The translations under genes and the position numbers were made by a program. This document shows positions 26,368 through 36,415 of a stretch of 64,000 nt of DNA, piece after piece; within the stretch, counting starts at the first letter, position 1, and each line of letters opens with the position of its first letter. This stretch comes from Grimontia celer (GTDB taxonomy: Bacteria; Pseudomonadota; Gammaproteobacteria; Enterobacterales; Vibrionaceae), in the NCBI RefSeq assembly GCF_900055185.1, contig NZ_FIZX01000005.1, positions 62,001 to 126,000 of the forward strand, in the 5' to 3' direction. The notes under the pieces are model-generated. The model worked only from the letters and a program-made list of their open reading frames with translations, made no database searches and was not told the DNA's origin.

Positions 26368-28447
26368 ATGCGTTGCTGTACTTGTCGTTGTTACCAAGCC
26401 AGCGGGTAATAATGGCTTTGGCGTTGTCCGGATAGTTTTGGTGCAGATACAACGCGAGCTTCTGCACTTCCGGGATGAGTTTCTGATCGCGGACCAGATC
26501 GGCAATCTTAAATTCTGCCATCCCTGTTTGTTTGGTGCCCAAGAGCTCACCTGGACCACGAATTTCCAAGTCGCGCTGGGCAATCACAAAACCATCGCTA
26601 CTTTCACGCAATACACCTAAACGCTGGGTAGCGGTTTTTGACAGCGGTGCGTGATACAAGAGTACACAGTGGCTGGCGACGGAACCACGTCCGACACGGC
26701 CACGAAGCTGGTGAAGCTGCGCCAGACCGAGACGCTCTGGGTTTTCGATGATCATCAGACTGGCGTTTGGTACATCCACGCCAACTTCAATCACGGTAGT
26801 GGCGACCAAAAGATGAAGCTCACCGGATTTAAACGCCTGCATCACCTCCTGCTTTTCTGCCGCTTTCATCCTGCCATGTACCAGACCGATTTTTAGATCG
26901 GGCAGGGCGCGCGCCAAATCATCTGCAGTTTCTGCTGCAGCTTGCGCTTCCAACACCTCGGACTCATCAATCAGGGTGCAAACCCAATACGCCTGACGTC
27001 CTTCTTCCAAACAGGAAGCGTGGACACGATTAATGATGTCGATACGTCGGGTATCCGGCACGGCAACGGTTTGAATCGGCGTTCTTCCCGGTGGCAGTTC
27101 GTCGATGATGGAGGTATCTAGATCAGCATAGGCGGTCATCGCCAGCGTACGTGGAATAGGTGTAGCCGTCATGATGAGCTGGTGAGGATGAATGCCTTGC
27201 TTCATCCCTTTCTCGCGAAGCTCAAGGCGCTGGTGGACGCCAAAGCGATGCTGCTCATCGATGATGACGAGCGCAAGTTTGTCGAACTCGACATGCTTTT
27301 GGAAAAGGGCGTGGGTGCCCACTACCATTTTGGCTTCGCCGCTGGCGATTTTGGCAAGTTCCGCTTCTTTGGCTTTGCCTGTCAGTTTGCCTGCGAGCCA
27401 ACCAACGGAAATGCCCAGAGGCTCCAGCCAGTTGGCAAAGTTGATCGAATGCTGCTCAGCAAGGAGTTCCGTCGGTGCCATCAAAGCAACCTGATAGCCT
27501 TGCTCAATCACCTGCAAAGCGGCGAGAGCGGCCACTAAGGTTTTGCCTGAGCCCACATCACCCTGTACCAGTCGCATCATGGGCTTTTCCAGTCCCATAT
27601 CGCGTTCAATATCTGCCACCACGCGTGACTGCGCGCCCGTTGGCGTAAATGGCAAAGATTCCAGGAGTTTTGGCTTTAACTTGGTGGAAGGCGGCAGTGA
27701 AAATGTCGGATCTTGTTGCAACTTGCTGCGAACTGCGAGCATCGATAGATTTTGCGCTAACAGTTCTTCTAGGATGAGGCGCTTCTGGGCAGGATGTTCA
27801 CCTTTTTCCAACTGAGTCACTGAAATATCTGGCGTCGGGCGATGCAGGATTTTCAGTGCATCACGCAAGGTGATTTGCCTGTCGTATAAGCCTTCCGGTA
27901 AAAGCTCCTGTACGGCAGCACCATCAAGTAGCTCAAGCGCCTGATCGGTCAGGTTTCTTAGCGTCAACTGGCGAAGGCCTTCTGTAGTCGGGTAAACCGG
28001 CGTCAATGTTTCTTCCAGCGAGAGCTCAGTGGGTTCAGAGAAGACTTTATATTCAGGATGGATGATCTCAAGGCCACCCTGACCGCGTTTGATTTCGCCA
28101 TAAGCTTTCACGCGTTTGCCTTGCTCTAGGCTGTTTTTCATTGCGGCATTAAAGTTGAAAAAACGTAGCGTGAGTGAGCCTTTACCGTCTGTGATTTTCA
28201 CTGTCAGCATGCGGCGACGGCCAAAAACGGTGTTGTTGCTGATCACTTCACCTTCAACGGTGGCATGCTGGCCCGGCATCAGACTCATGATAGGCCAGAT
28301 ACGGGTGCGGTCTTCATAGCGGTAGGGGAGATGAAACAGCAGATCCTGCACCGTGAAAAGCCCCAGCTTTTCCAGCTTCTCTGCCATTTTGCCGCCGACT
28401 CCAGTCAGCGAGGTAACGGGAACGGCATCTAACATTGACGCGCGCAT
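26366..28447 (-). CDS. recG: ATP-dependent DNA helicase RecG
   Basis: Branch-migration helicase that reverses stalled forks and processes Holliday junctions. The 693 residues carry an N-terminal wedge/OB domain (GVGGKMAEKLEKLGLFTVQDLLFHLPYRYEDRT), Walker A LVQGDVGSGKT, the DEQH Walker B box (LVIIDEQHRFGVHQR), TATPIPRTLAM, and C-terminal motifs including ERLGLAQLHQLRGRVGRG. The length matches E. coli (693). It follows trmH by 38 bases in the same direction, as in the E. coli spoT-trmH-recG order. Confidence 0.97.
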   Translation of the reverse strand: MRASMLDAVPVTSLTGVGGKMAEKLEKLGLFTVQDLLFHLPYRYEDRTRIWPIMSLMPGQHATVEGEVISNNTVFGRRRMLTVKITDGKGSLTLRFFNFNAAMKNSLEQGKRVKAYGEIKRGQGGLEIIHPEYKVFSEPTELSLEETLTPVYPTTEGLRQLTLRNLTDQALELLDGAAVQELLPEGLYDRQITLRDALKILHRPTPDISVTQLEKGEHPAQKRLILEELLAQNLSMLAVRSKLQQDPTFSLPPSTKLKPKLLESLPFTPTGAQSRVVADIERDMGLEKPMMRLVQGDVGSGKTLVAALAALQVIEQGYQVALMAPTELLAEQHSINFANWLEPLGISVGWLAGKLTGKAKEAELAKIASGEAKMVVGTHALFQKHVEFDKLALVIIDEQHRFGVHQRLELREKGMKQGIHPHQLIMTATPIPRTLAMTAYADLDTSIIDELPPGRTPIQTVAVPDTRRIDIINRVHASCLEEGRQAYWVCTLIDESEVLEAQAAAETADDLARALPDLKIGLVHGRMKAAEKQEVMQAFKSGELHLLVATTVIEVGVDVPNASLMIIENPERLGLAQLHQLRGRVGRGSVASHCVLLYHAPLSKTATQRLGVLRESSDGFVIAQRDLEIRGPGELLGTKQTGMAEFKIADLVRDQKLIPEVQKLALYLHQNYPDNAKAIITRWLGNNDKYSNA

Positions 28448-28485
28448 AGTGTGTTCATCTCTCCTAAATCATTACGAGCACAGAC

Positions 28486-29178
28486 TTATTTTGCTGCCTG
28501 CATCTTAGCCCACCAGGCTTCATCGGCAACGATTTGGCCTTCTTCATCCAAATCTGGGTAAGGCAGACCTTTACGTTTTGCGACTTTTGCCAACACTGGA
28601 TGACCACGCTCGAAGATGATGCGGTCAACTTCCGCTTGTGGGATCAAAGTGCGTGTACGTTGGTACATGCCTGCGTTTTGGCGTTGGCGCTGTGCTTCAT
28701 ACAAAATCAGCGCGCTGGCGACCGAGACATTCAACGACTGTACCATACCTATCATGGGAATGATGATGTCTTGATCTGCCAATTCAAGCGCTTGCTTGCT
28801 GATGCCGGTCTTTTCCTGACCCATTACGATGGCGGTCGGTTTGGTGTAATCAATCTCACGAAAATCAACGGCGGTATCAGACAGGTTGGTCACCAGTATC
28901 TGCATGCCCTTGGCTTTCAGAGTTTCAAATGCCTCTGGCGTGTTGTCATGGGTAACAACATCCACCCAGTTTCGTGCGCCCGCAGAAGTGCCGCCTAATG
29001 CGCGCATTTTACTGTCTTTCGGCCATACGGCATGAACCTGATGAACTCCAACAGCATCGGCAGTGCGGATAATGGCGGAGATGTTGTTGGGTTTATGGAC
29101 TTCTTCCATGCACACAGTAAGGTCTGGTTGGCGGGTAGCCAATACTTCATGGATGCGTGCAAAACGTTCTGGTGTCAT
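28486..29178 (-). CDS. trmH: tRNA (guanosine-2'-O)-methyltransferase TrmH
   Basis: SPOUT-fold enzyme that methylates the ribose of G18 in the tRNA D-loop with S-adenosylmethionine. The 230 residues carry the three SPOUT motifs: NNISAIIRTADAVGV near the N-terminus, IVMGQEKTGIS in the middle and IPMIGMVQSLNVSVASALILYEA, which together make the knot and dimer interface. E. coli TrmH is 229 residues. It lies between a terminator behind spoT and recG, so it probably has its own promoter within the 67-base gap. Formerly called spoU. Confidence 0.95.
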   Translation of the reverse strand: MTPERFARIHEVLATRQPDLTVCMEEVHKPNNISAIIRTADAVGVHQVHAVWPKDSKMRALGGTSAGARNWVDVVTHDNTPEAFETLKAKGMQILVTNLSDTAVDFREIDYTKPTAIVMGQEKTGISKQALELADQDIIIPMIGMVQSLNVSVASALILYEAQRQRQNAGMYQRTRTLIPQAEVDRIIFERGHPVLAKVAKRKGLPYPDLDEEGQIVADEAWWAKMQAAK

Positions 29179-29197
29179 GGTTTTTTCTCGTTTATAA

Positions 29198-29222
29198 AAA
29201 CGCCCGCAAAGGGCGGGCGTTT
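29198..29222 (-). terminator. Terminator of the rpoZ-spoT operon
   Basis: On the reverse strand AAACGCCCGC and GCGGGCGTTT form a 10-bp stem followed by TTTATAAA. It separates spoT from trmH. Confidence 0.82.
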
Positions 29223-29245
29223 GTGTTTGGTGCCTGGGTATGAAA

Positions 29246-31354
29246 TCAGTTTTTCTGGCGGCTGACTTTCACCACATTCGGCATGATACGGATGCGGCGC
29301 ATGATATTGGCCAGATGCACACGGTTTTGCGTCGTGAGCTTCACGTAAATCGTGTACAAGCGCCCATCACGCTCTTCCGTGGTCAAACCCTGGATGTTAG
29401 AGCCCGTTGCGGCAATAGTGTTGGTCAAATCGGCCAGTGCGCCCTGATGGTTGAGCATGTCAACGCGCAGTGCAGTCGCAAAGTCCTGATCAATGTCATC
29501 TCCCCACTCGACAGACATGTATTTATCTGGCTCCTGGCTATAACCACGGATGTTGGCACATTCTTCGCGGTGGATGACCAGACCTTTACCTGGGCTGACG
29601 TGACCGACGATGTGATCGCCCGGAATAGGACGACAACAGTTTGCGTAAGTCAGCAAGATACCTTCAGCGCCACGGATTGGCAGGCATCCGCCTTGCTCTT
29701 CAAGACTGTCAGCATCACCAAGCAGACGCTTGGCAATCACCACGCTCATCAGCTCACCCGCACCGATATCTGCCAGCAGATCTTCCTGGCTTTCGAGCTT
29801 GAGATCATGCAACACCTTGTCGATGTTTTCCTGCTCAATATCCTGAACGTTCTTCTCGCCAAGGGCATGGTTCAGAAGGCGACGACCCAGAATCACAGAC
29901 TCTTCACGGCGTTTGGTTTTCAGTACCTGACGAATCTTGGTACGTGCACGGGAAGTGACCACATAGTTGAGCCACGCCGCGTTTGGACGCGCCCCAGGGG
30001 CAGTGATGATCTCGATGGTCTGGCCGTTTTTCAACGGTTGGCTGAGCGGGTAAGACTGACGGTTCACCCTTGCGCCGACACAAGAGTTACCGACGTCCGT
30101 ATGCACGGCATAAGCAAAGTCCACAGCGGTTGCGCCAACAGGCATTTCAACAATGCGTCCTTTCGGTGTAAACACGAACAGCTCGTCCGGGAACAAATCT
30201 GATTTCACGCTCTCGATAAACTCAAACGAGCTACCTGCACTTTGCTGAAGTTCCAGTAGGCTTTGCATCCAACGTTGCGCGCGTACCTGCGCGGTAGTAC
30301 CACCGCCGCCAGCACGATCTGCACCGTCTTTGTATGCCCAGTGAGCCGCAACACCTTTGTCCGCCATCTGATCCATGTCTTCGGTACGGATTTGTACTTC
30401 AACAGGGACACCGTGAGGGCCGATCATGGAGGTATGTAGCGACTGGTAGCCGTTGGCTTTTGGTACCGCGATGTAGTCTTTCATGCGGCCCGGGCGTGGC
30501 TTATACAGATTGTGCATTTGTCCCAGCACGCGATAACAGGTATCAACCGAATCGACAATCACACGAAAAGCGTAGAGATCCATGATGGTGTGGAAACGCT
30601 GTTCCTTGTTCTTCATCTTGTTGTAGATGGAGTAGAGGTTCTTCTCACGACCCAACACCTTGGCATTGATACCTGCATCCTGGAGGCGGCCTTCAATTTC
30701 GGCGTGGATTTTCTGGATCATCTCTTTGCGGTTGCCGCGCGCATGAATCACTACCTCACGCAATACCCGGTATCGGGTCGGATAGAGGGCTTCAAAGCCA
30801 AGCTCTTCCAGTTCCACTTTGATATTGTGGATACCCAGTCGGTGCGCCAGTGGTGAGAAAATCTCGAGGGTTTCGCGGGCAATGCGGCGACGTTTGTCAG
30901 GACGCAATGCGCCTAGCGTACGCATATTATGCGTACGGTCAGCGAGTTTGATGAGGATAACGCGGATGTCATGGGCCATGGCCATGATCATTTTGCGGAA
31001 GTTTTCCGCCTGCGCTTCCTGACGGTCGCGGAATTTGAGCTTATCGAGCTTGGAGACGCCATCTACCAGATCGGCGACGGTATCGCCAAAACGTTGTTGC
31101 AGGTCTTCTTTGGTAACGTCGGTGTCTTCAATCACGTCATGCAGCAGCGCTGCCATCAAGGTTTCGTGATCGAGGCGCATCTCCGCAAGAATACGGGCAA
31201 CGGCGATAGGGTGGATGATGTATGGTTCCCCGCTTGAGCGGGTTTGCCCTTCGTGGGCATCTCGCGCGACCAAATACGCTTGCCGGAGTGCCTCTAAGTG
31301 CGACTCCGGCAAGTATTGTGCTGCGACTTCTTTCAGGCTATCGAAGAGATACAA
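29246..31354 (-). CDS. spoT: Bifunctional (p)ppGpp synthetase/hydrolase SpoT
   Basis: Controls the stringent-response alarmone, mainly by hydrolysis of (p)ppGpp. The 702 residues match E. coli length. The hydrolase HD motif is H72-D73 (LLHDVIEDTDV), the synthetase domain contains YQSLHTSMIGPHGVPVEVQIRT, followed by TGS (VFTPKGRIVEMPVGATAVDFAYAVHTDVG), a zinc-finger-like segment (CCRPIPGDHIVGHVSPGKGLVIHREEC) and a C-terminal ACT domain. It is 24 bases behind rpoZ, the conserved rpoZ-spoT operon. Confidence 0.98.
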   Translation of the reverse strand: MYLFDSLKEVAAQYLPESHLEALRQAYLVARDAHEGQTRSSGEPYIIHPIAVARILAEMRLDHETLMAALLHDVIEDTDVTKEDLQQRFGDTVADLVDGVSKLDKLKFRDRQEAQAENFRKMIMAMAHDIRVILIKLADRTHNMRTLGALRPDKRRRIARETLEIFSPLAHRLGIHNIKVELEELGFEALYPTRYRVLREVVIHARGNRKEMIQKIHAEIEGRLQDAGINAKVLGREKNLYSIYNKMKNKEQRFHTIMDLYAFRVIVDSVDTCYRVLGQMHNLYKPRPGRMKDYIAVPKANGYQSLHTSMIGPHGVPVEVQIRTEDMDQMADKGVAAHWAYKDGADRAGGGGTTAQVRAQRWMQSLLELQQSAGSSFEFIESVKSDLFPDELFVFTPKGRIVEMPVGATAVDFAYAVHTDVGNSCVGARVNRQSYPLSQPLKNGQTIEIITAPGARPNAAWLNYVVTSRARTKIRQVLKTKRREESVILGRRLLNHALGEKNVQDIEQENIDKVLHDLKLESQEDLLADIGAGELMSVVIAKRLLGDADSLEEQGGCLPIRGAEGILLTYANCCRPIPGDHIVGHVSPGKGLVIHREECANIRGYSQEPDKYMSVEWGDDIDQDFATALRVDMLNHQGALADLTNTIAATGSNIQGLTTEERDGRLYTIYVKLTTQNRVHLANIMRRIRIMPNVVKVSRQKN

Positions 31355-31378
31355 TCTGCCTGTTTCCCTGAAGTTAGA

Positions 31379-31654
31379 TTAGCGAAGAGTACCTGTGATG
31401 GTGCTTACAGCAGCCATCTCTGCAGCTTCTTGTTCTTGCTGCTCTTGGCGCTCACGTGCATCCAGGATCTCTTTAGTGATCAGGCCTTCCTCAATTTCAC
31501 GCAGAGCGATAACAGTTTGCTTATCGTTCTCTTCCTGAACCAGTGAGTCTTTACCACCAGTTTGCATTTGGCGTGCGCGACGAGCTGCTACCAATACTAG
31601 ATCGAAGCGGTTGCCAATTTTTTCAACAGCGTCTTGAACGGTTACGCGTGCCAT
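31379..31654 (-). CDS. rpoZ: RNA polymerase omega subunit
   Basis: Small subunit that clamps the beta-prime C-terminus and forms part of a ppGpp site. The 91 residues match E. coli. The start [45 protein letters not shown] is the family signature and [12 protein letters not shown] the second block; the tail is Glu/Gln-rich. It sits between gmk and spoT in the usual order, with its ATG after GGAGTTCTTC. Confidence 0.97.
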   Translation of the reverse strand: MARVTVQDAVEKIGNRFDLVLVAARRARQMQTGGKDSLVQEENDKQTVIALREIEEGLITKEILDARERQEQQEQEAAEMAAVSTITGTLR

Positions 31655-31750
31655 GAAGAACTCCAGTAAGTAATAAAATCAAAATGACCGAAAATTATAC
31701 AAAAGCGAACTCGCCTAAACAACAAACATCTTTCGTTGTCAGAGTGCTTA

Positions 31751-32440
<690 letters not shown>

Positions 32441-32527
32441 TTAGGATAACTCAATAATGGCAGCAACCTAAAGCGGGAGTATAAGTAGAAGCCAAAAGCC
32501 TGAAGAAAAGGGCTTGTATAGGGGAAA

Positions 32528-33730
32528 TTAAATCAGTAACTCTTTTTCGAAGGGGTAAGTCGACAGACGTTCGAACCCTGTAGCGGTTATCAATACCATT
32601 TCTTCCAATTTAACGCCGTCGGGTTCCCCTTCTGCGCCAGAGTAACTTTCCACCGAGAGAACCATGTTTTCCTGCAATTCACCGGGGCAATTGTTGTGTC
32701 GAGCATCTTCGGGGTAATAAATTTTGGGGTACTCATCGCACAAACCAACGCCATGAAATGCACATACATAACGTCTGTCTCTGTACTTTTCGGCTCTCTT
32801 AAAGGCGCGCTCGGTCAGCTCAGCAAAACCAACGCCCGGCTTTAATAAGGACATATTGTGGTGAATCTCATCGTATGAATGTCGATATGCTTCTCGCTGC
32901 GATCGGCTGCCAGTTCCTCCGCCGCAAATCCAGGTTCTTGAAATGTCAGCGAGATAACCATTTGGGCCGACCATATCTGAATCGAATGCAACAGTATCTC
33001 CCAGCTCTATTTTGCGGTGCGTTGCCTCTTGAAGCCATGGATTGGTTCTGGGGCCTGATGCGAGCATGCGGCCATCTATCCAGTCGCCGCCATGCGCGAT
33101 ATTGACCTGATGCAATATCGACCATACCTGTAGTTCAGTCAGGCCAGGGCGAAGGTATTCCCGCATTTTATCCATTCCGTATTGTGCAACATTGACGGTA
33201 TGGCGAAGGCACTGGATCTCAGTCGGGCTCTTTATCATGCGTGCAGACTCAACCAAGGCTTCGCCATCTATTAGCGAGTAACCCTTTTCCAGTAGTAAGC
33301 GGCTAAGTATTGGTGATGTTCGCTCTAGTGCAATATGGAAGCCTGCACCTGAAAGGTTGTTCTGTCTGAGCGTTTGTTCAATGTCTTCAACTATTGTCTG
33401 GCAGCTTCCGGTAAAGTCGAGGCCACCATCAAAAGGTGTCGCCATTCGTGAGGGCTGATAGATGTCGATATTTGGGTGATGTCGCTGGCTTGCGCCGAAA
33501 ACCGTAACAGGCCCTTCTATTGGCACGATCATCATGGTTGTGGGGATGTGCGATTGGAATAGCTGGTATTCATCGAAATTCGCTGCATAGCGCATGCTGA
33601 CTGGGCTGAATAATACTGCGACTGAGGCTTTTTGCTCGGCCATGGCTGCTCTGATCCGACCCAGACGGTAGGTATACATCTGGTGCAGCGCGGCTTCGCT
33701 GATATCAGGTAAAGGGATCAGATCTGTCAC
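32528..33730 (-). CDS. M24-fold metalloenzyme of DddP type (candidate DMSP lyase)
   Basis: A 400-residue pita-bread-fold protein. Metal-ligand candidates are D250, D252, D262, H326, E361 and E376, with D332 in HGVGLCDEYP. Their spacing (2, 10, 64, 6 to D332, 35, 15) equals the spacing I recall for the DMSP lyase DddP (D295, D297, D307, H371, D377, E406, E421). Canonical M24 peptidases have the first two Asp 11 apart; here they are 12. The alternative is an Xaa-Pro aminopeptidase-like enzyme. GTG start after a strong AAGGAGG. Single gene, no DMSP transporter or acrylate gene nearby. Moderately sure of the subfamily, unsure of the substrate. Confidence 0.65.
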   Translation of the reverse strand: MTDLIPLPDISEAALHQMYTYRLGRIRAAMAEQKASVAVLFSPVSMRYAANFDEYQLFQSHIPTTMMIVPIEGPVTVFGASQRHHPNIDIYQPSRMATPFDGGLDFTGSCQTIVEDIEQTLRQNNLSGAGFHIALERTSPILSRLLLEKGYSLIDGEALVESARMIKSPTEIQCLRHTVNVAQYGMDKMREYLRPGLTELQVWSILHQVNIAHGGDWIDGRMLASGPRTNPWLQEATHRKIELGDTVAFDSDMVGPNGYLADISRTWICGGGTGSRSQREAYRHSYDEIHHNMSLLKPGVGFAELTERAFKRAEKYRDRRYVCAFHGVGLCDEYPKIYYPEDARHNNCPGELQENMVLSVESYSGAEGEPDGVKLEEMVLITATGFERLSTYPFEKELLI

Positions 33731-33854
33731 TCAAGCCTCCTTACTTTTCCCGAAGTGTCGGCTTTGTGCGCATTGATCGTCAACGCAATTTCTTGGAGTC
33801 AGATATCAAGTTTTTCGATATATCAGGGGATATGAGACGGGAATGTAAGAGAAA

Positions 33855-33891
33855 ACTGCCCAGTACAGACCCTAGGATCTGCATGGGCAGT
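33855..33891 (-). terminator. yicC terminator
   Basis: On the reverse strand ACTGCCCA / TGGGCAGT encloses a second small stem (CAGA/TCTG) and runs into TTTTCTCTT. It lies nine bases beyond the yicC stop codon. Confidence 0.78.
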
Positions 33892-33899
33892 AGTAAACA

Positions 33900-34763
33900 T
33901 CACTCGATGTTCTGAATTTGCTCGCGCATTTGTTCAATCAACACTTTCAGTTCAACGCCAGAAGCGGTGATGTCCGTGCTGATGGATTTTGATGCCAGGG
34001 TGTTCGACTCGCGGTTGAATTCTTGCATCATGAAGTCCAGACGACGACCACAAGCGCCACCTTTTTTCAGGATCTTCTTGGTTTCTGATACGTGAGAGTC
34101 AAGGCGGTCCAGTTCTTCCGCGACATCAGATTTCTGAGCCAGCAAAATGATTTCCTGCTCCACGCGGTTGGCGTCCAGTTCGATTTTCGCTTCTTCCAGC
34201 TTGGTCAGCAGTCGCTCACGTTGCCATTGCAGGATTTCCGGCATTTTCGCACGTACTTTCACTACTTCAGCGGCAATGCCTTCCAAACGCTGTTCAATCA
34301 GCGCTTTCATGTTGTCGCCTTCGCTGGCACGTGCAGCGATAAAGTCATCAACGGTTTTGTCGAAACCTTCCAACAGGGCTTTGTTGATCACATCCATGTC
34401 CTGCTCTGGAGTTTCCATCACGCCAGGCCACTGAAGTACCTGGAAAGGTCCAATATTGCCTTCACCAGACATTTCTTTGATCCACTTCGCCGCGTGAATC
34501 ACTTGTTTTGCCAGTTCTTCATTGATTTTGAGCTCAGTATTAGCCGATTGGTTGGCTTCAAAGCGCAAGTTGCATTCCACCTTGCCGCGGGCAAGACGGG
34601 AGCGGAATCGCTCACGAATGATAGGTTCAAGGCCACGGAACTGCTCTGGCATGCGGATATAGGTTTCGAGGTAACGTTGGTTAACCGAGCGGATTTCCCA
34701 AACGGCTGTGCCCCATGTGCCCTTGATTTCCCGACGGGCGTAGGCAGTCATACTGTGGATCAT
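33900..34763 (-). CDS. yicC: YicC/YloC family endoribonuclease
   Basis: A 287-residue protein of the YicC family, members of which cut RNA and influence sRNA stability. The N-terminus MIHSMTAYARREIKGTWGTAVWEIRSVNQRYLET and the C-terminal GRRLDFMMQEFNRESNTLASKSISTDITASGVELKVLIEQMREQIQNIE are diagnostic. It is divergent from rph with 180 bases between, the arrangement found in E. coli. Confidence 0.94.
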   Translation of the reverse strand: MIHSMTAYARREIKGTWGTAVWEIRSVNQRYLETYIRMPEQFRGLEPIIRERFRSRLARGKVECNLRFEANQSANTELKINEELAKQVIHAAKWIKEMSGEGNIGPFQVLQWPGVMETPEQDMDVINKALLEGFDKTVDDFIAARASEGDNMKALIEQRLEGIAAEVVKVRAKMPEILQWQRERLLTKLEEAKIELDANRVEQEIILLAQKSDVAEELDRLDSHVSETKKILKKGGACGRRLDFMMQEFNRESNTLASKSISTDITASGVELKVLIEQMREQIQNIE

Positions 34764-34943
34764 TGAAGTTCACTCATTGATGAAAGTTGTGATGATTATA
34801 CGCAGTCGCTGCCTTTTATGTCAGCAGCATGACGGGAAAGAGAAGAAAAAAGCAGACATGACTGCTTAGTATTAGCGTGTAAAAGGTGAAGCCGTTATAA
34901 TCGCCGGTTAACGAAATTCAGCATTTATAAACAGGTGAACCCT

Positions 34944-35660
34944 ATGCGTCCTAGCGGCAGAGAAGTTGGTCAAATTCGTCCAGTCACAATTACCCGTCAT
35001 TTTACCGCCCATGCGGAAGGTTCTGTGCTGGTGGCATTTGGTGACACCAAAGTTATCTGTACCGCAAGCGTTGAAGAAGGCGTACCACGTTTTCTGAAAG
35101 GGAAAGGCCAAGGTTGGGTCACCGCTGAGTACGGTATGTTGCCGCGCGCAACCCATACCCGTAACCGCCGTGAAGCGGCAAACGGCAAGCAGGGCGGCCG
35201 CACCATGGAAATCCAGCGCCTGATCGCCCGCAGCCTGCGTGCTGCAGTAAACCTTGAAAAGCTGGGTGATTTCACTATCACCGTTGACTGTGATGTGATT
35301 CAGGCTGACGGTGGTACCCGCACTGCATCGATTACTGGTGCAAGTGTGGCGATGGCCGATGCGTTGAACAAGCTGGTGAGCGAAGGCAAACTGGCAGAGA
35401 ACCCAATGAAGGGTCATGTTGCCGCAGTCTCTGTGGGGATCTTTGAAGGCACGCCAATCTGCGATTTGGAATACGTGGAAGACTCAGCAGCAGACACGGA
35501 TATGAACGTAGTGATGCTGGAAGATGGCCGAATGATTGAAGTGCAGGGTACTGCAGAAGCGGAACCGTTCACTGCCGATGAGCTTAATGCCATGTTGTCC
35601 CTGGCAACCAAAGGTATTCAGGACATTGTAGCGATTCAGAAAGCATCGTTAATTGATTGA
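34944..35660 (+). CDS. rph: Ribonuclease PH
   Basis: Phosphate-dependent 3'-5' exoribonuclease that trims tRNA 3' ends. The 238 residues equal E. coli full-length RNase PH. Visible are [16 protein letters not shown], phosphate-site arginines in [16 protein letters not shown]-type block ([19 protein letters not shown]), [16 protein letters not shown] and [18 protein letters not shown]. The ATG follows AGGTGA; a GTG nine bases earlier lies inside that ribosome site. First gene of rph-pyrE; its end sits just before an attenuator-like hairpin, so its translation probably controls pyrE. Confidence 0.96.
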   Translation: MRPSGREVGQIRPVTITRHFTAHAEGSVLVAFGDTKVICTASVEEGVPRFLKGKGQGWVTAEYGMLPRATHTRNRREAANGKQGGRTMEIQRLIARSLRAAVNLEKLGDFTITVDCDVIQADGGTRTASITGASVAMADALNKLVSEGKLAENPMKGHVAAVSVGIFEGTPICDLEYVEDSAADTDMNVVMLEDGRMIEVQGTAEAEPFTADELNAMLSLATKGIQDIVAIQKASLID

Positions 35661-35665
35661 TGAGA

Positions 35666-35695
35666 AAGCGGCTTCTATTAGAGCCGCTTTTTTTT
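35666..35695 (+). terminator. pyrE attenuator-like hairpin
   Basis: AAAGCGGCT / AGCCGCTTT with an 8-base loop and a run of T's starts five bases after the rph stop. In E. coli the same position holds the UTP-sensing pyrE attenuator, where ribosomes finishing rph prevent hairpin formation when UTP is low. Structure seen; mechanism inferred from E. coli. Confidence 0.75.
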
Positions 35696-35773
35696 AACCT
35701 AATTTTAAGGCGAGGCGGATGTGCCTCAGGTAAAACCGGCAAGCTAGCCGACTTTTGTTCGACAGGAGAGAAA

Positions 35774-36415
35774 ATGAAAGCCTATCAGCGTCAGTTCATC
35801 GAATTTGCATTGGAAAAAGAAGTATTGAAGTTCGGTGAATTCACTTTGAAGTCGGGTCGTAAGAGCCCTTACTTCTTTAATGCCGGTCTGTTCAACACAG
35901 GCAGGGATTTGGCGCGTCTGGGCCGTTTCTATGCTGAAGCGTTGGTTGATGCGGGCATCGAATACGATCTGCTGTTTGGACCTGCGTACAAAGGCATCCC
36001 AATTGCAACCACCACAGCGGTTGCGCTGGCAGAGCACCACGATGTGGATACGCCTTACTGCTTTAACCGTAAAGAAGCCAAAGATCACGGTGAAGGTGGC
36101 AATCTGGTGGGTAGCGCACTGGAAGGTCGTGTGATGCTGGTGGACGATGTAATCACCGCAGGCACAGCGATTCGCGAGTCGATGGAAATCATTCAGGCGA
36201 ACGGTGCTGATCTGGCCGGTGTATTGGTGGCAATTGACCGTCAAGAACGCGGTAAAGGCGAGCTTTCTGCCATTCAGGAAGTCGAGCGTGACTTCGGCTG
36301 TCAGGTGGTTTCTATTATCAGCCTTGGCGATCTGGTGACGTATCTGGAAGAGCAGGGCGGTAACCCAGAACAATTGGATGCAGTAAAAGCATATCGCGCC
36401 GAATACGGTATCTAA
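35774..36415 (+). CDS. pyrE: Orotate phosphoribosyltransferase
   Basis: Joins orotate to PRPP giving OMP, the fifth step of pyrimidine synthesis. The 213 residues (E. coli 213) begin [36 protein letters not shown] and contain the PRPP motif [14 protein letters not shown] and the flexible loop [20 protein letters not shown] fixes the ATG; an upstream frame through the attenuator is rejected. The final base of its TAA stop is also the first base of the second 162-bp repeat element. Confidence 0.97.
   Translation: MKAYQRQFIEFALEKEVLKFGEFTLKSGRKSPYFFNAGLFNTGRDLARLGRFYAEALVDAGIEYDLLFGPAYKGIPIATTTAVALAEHHDVDTPYCFNRKEAKDHGEGGNLVGSALEGRVMLVDDVITAGTAIRESMEIIQANGADLAGVLVAIDRQERGKGELSAIQEVERDFGCQVVSIISLGDLVTYLEEQGGNPEQLDAVKAYRAEYGI

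Noticed and set aside
26743-27538. Several plus-strand frames of 80-118 codons inside recG
   Set aside because: All are mirror frames of recG with no ribosome sites or family resemblance.
29240-30202. 320-codon open frame on the plus strand opposite spoT
   Set aside because: It lies wholly antisense to a full-length, well-conserved spoT, has no recognisable domain and no ribosome site; long antisense frames arise from codon bias.
35657-35773. Upstream extension of pyrE by 39 codons
   Set aside because: It would translate through the attenuator hairpin, overlaps the rph stop and adds nothing conserved; the AGGAGAG site supports the later ATG.
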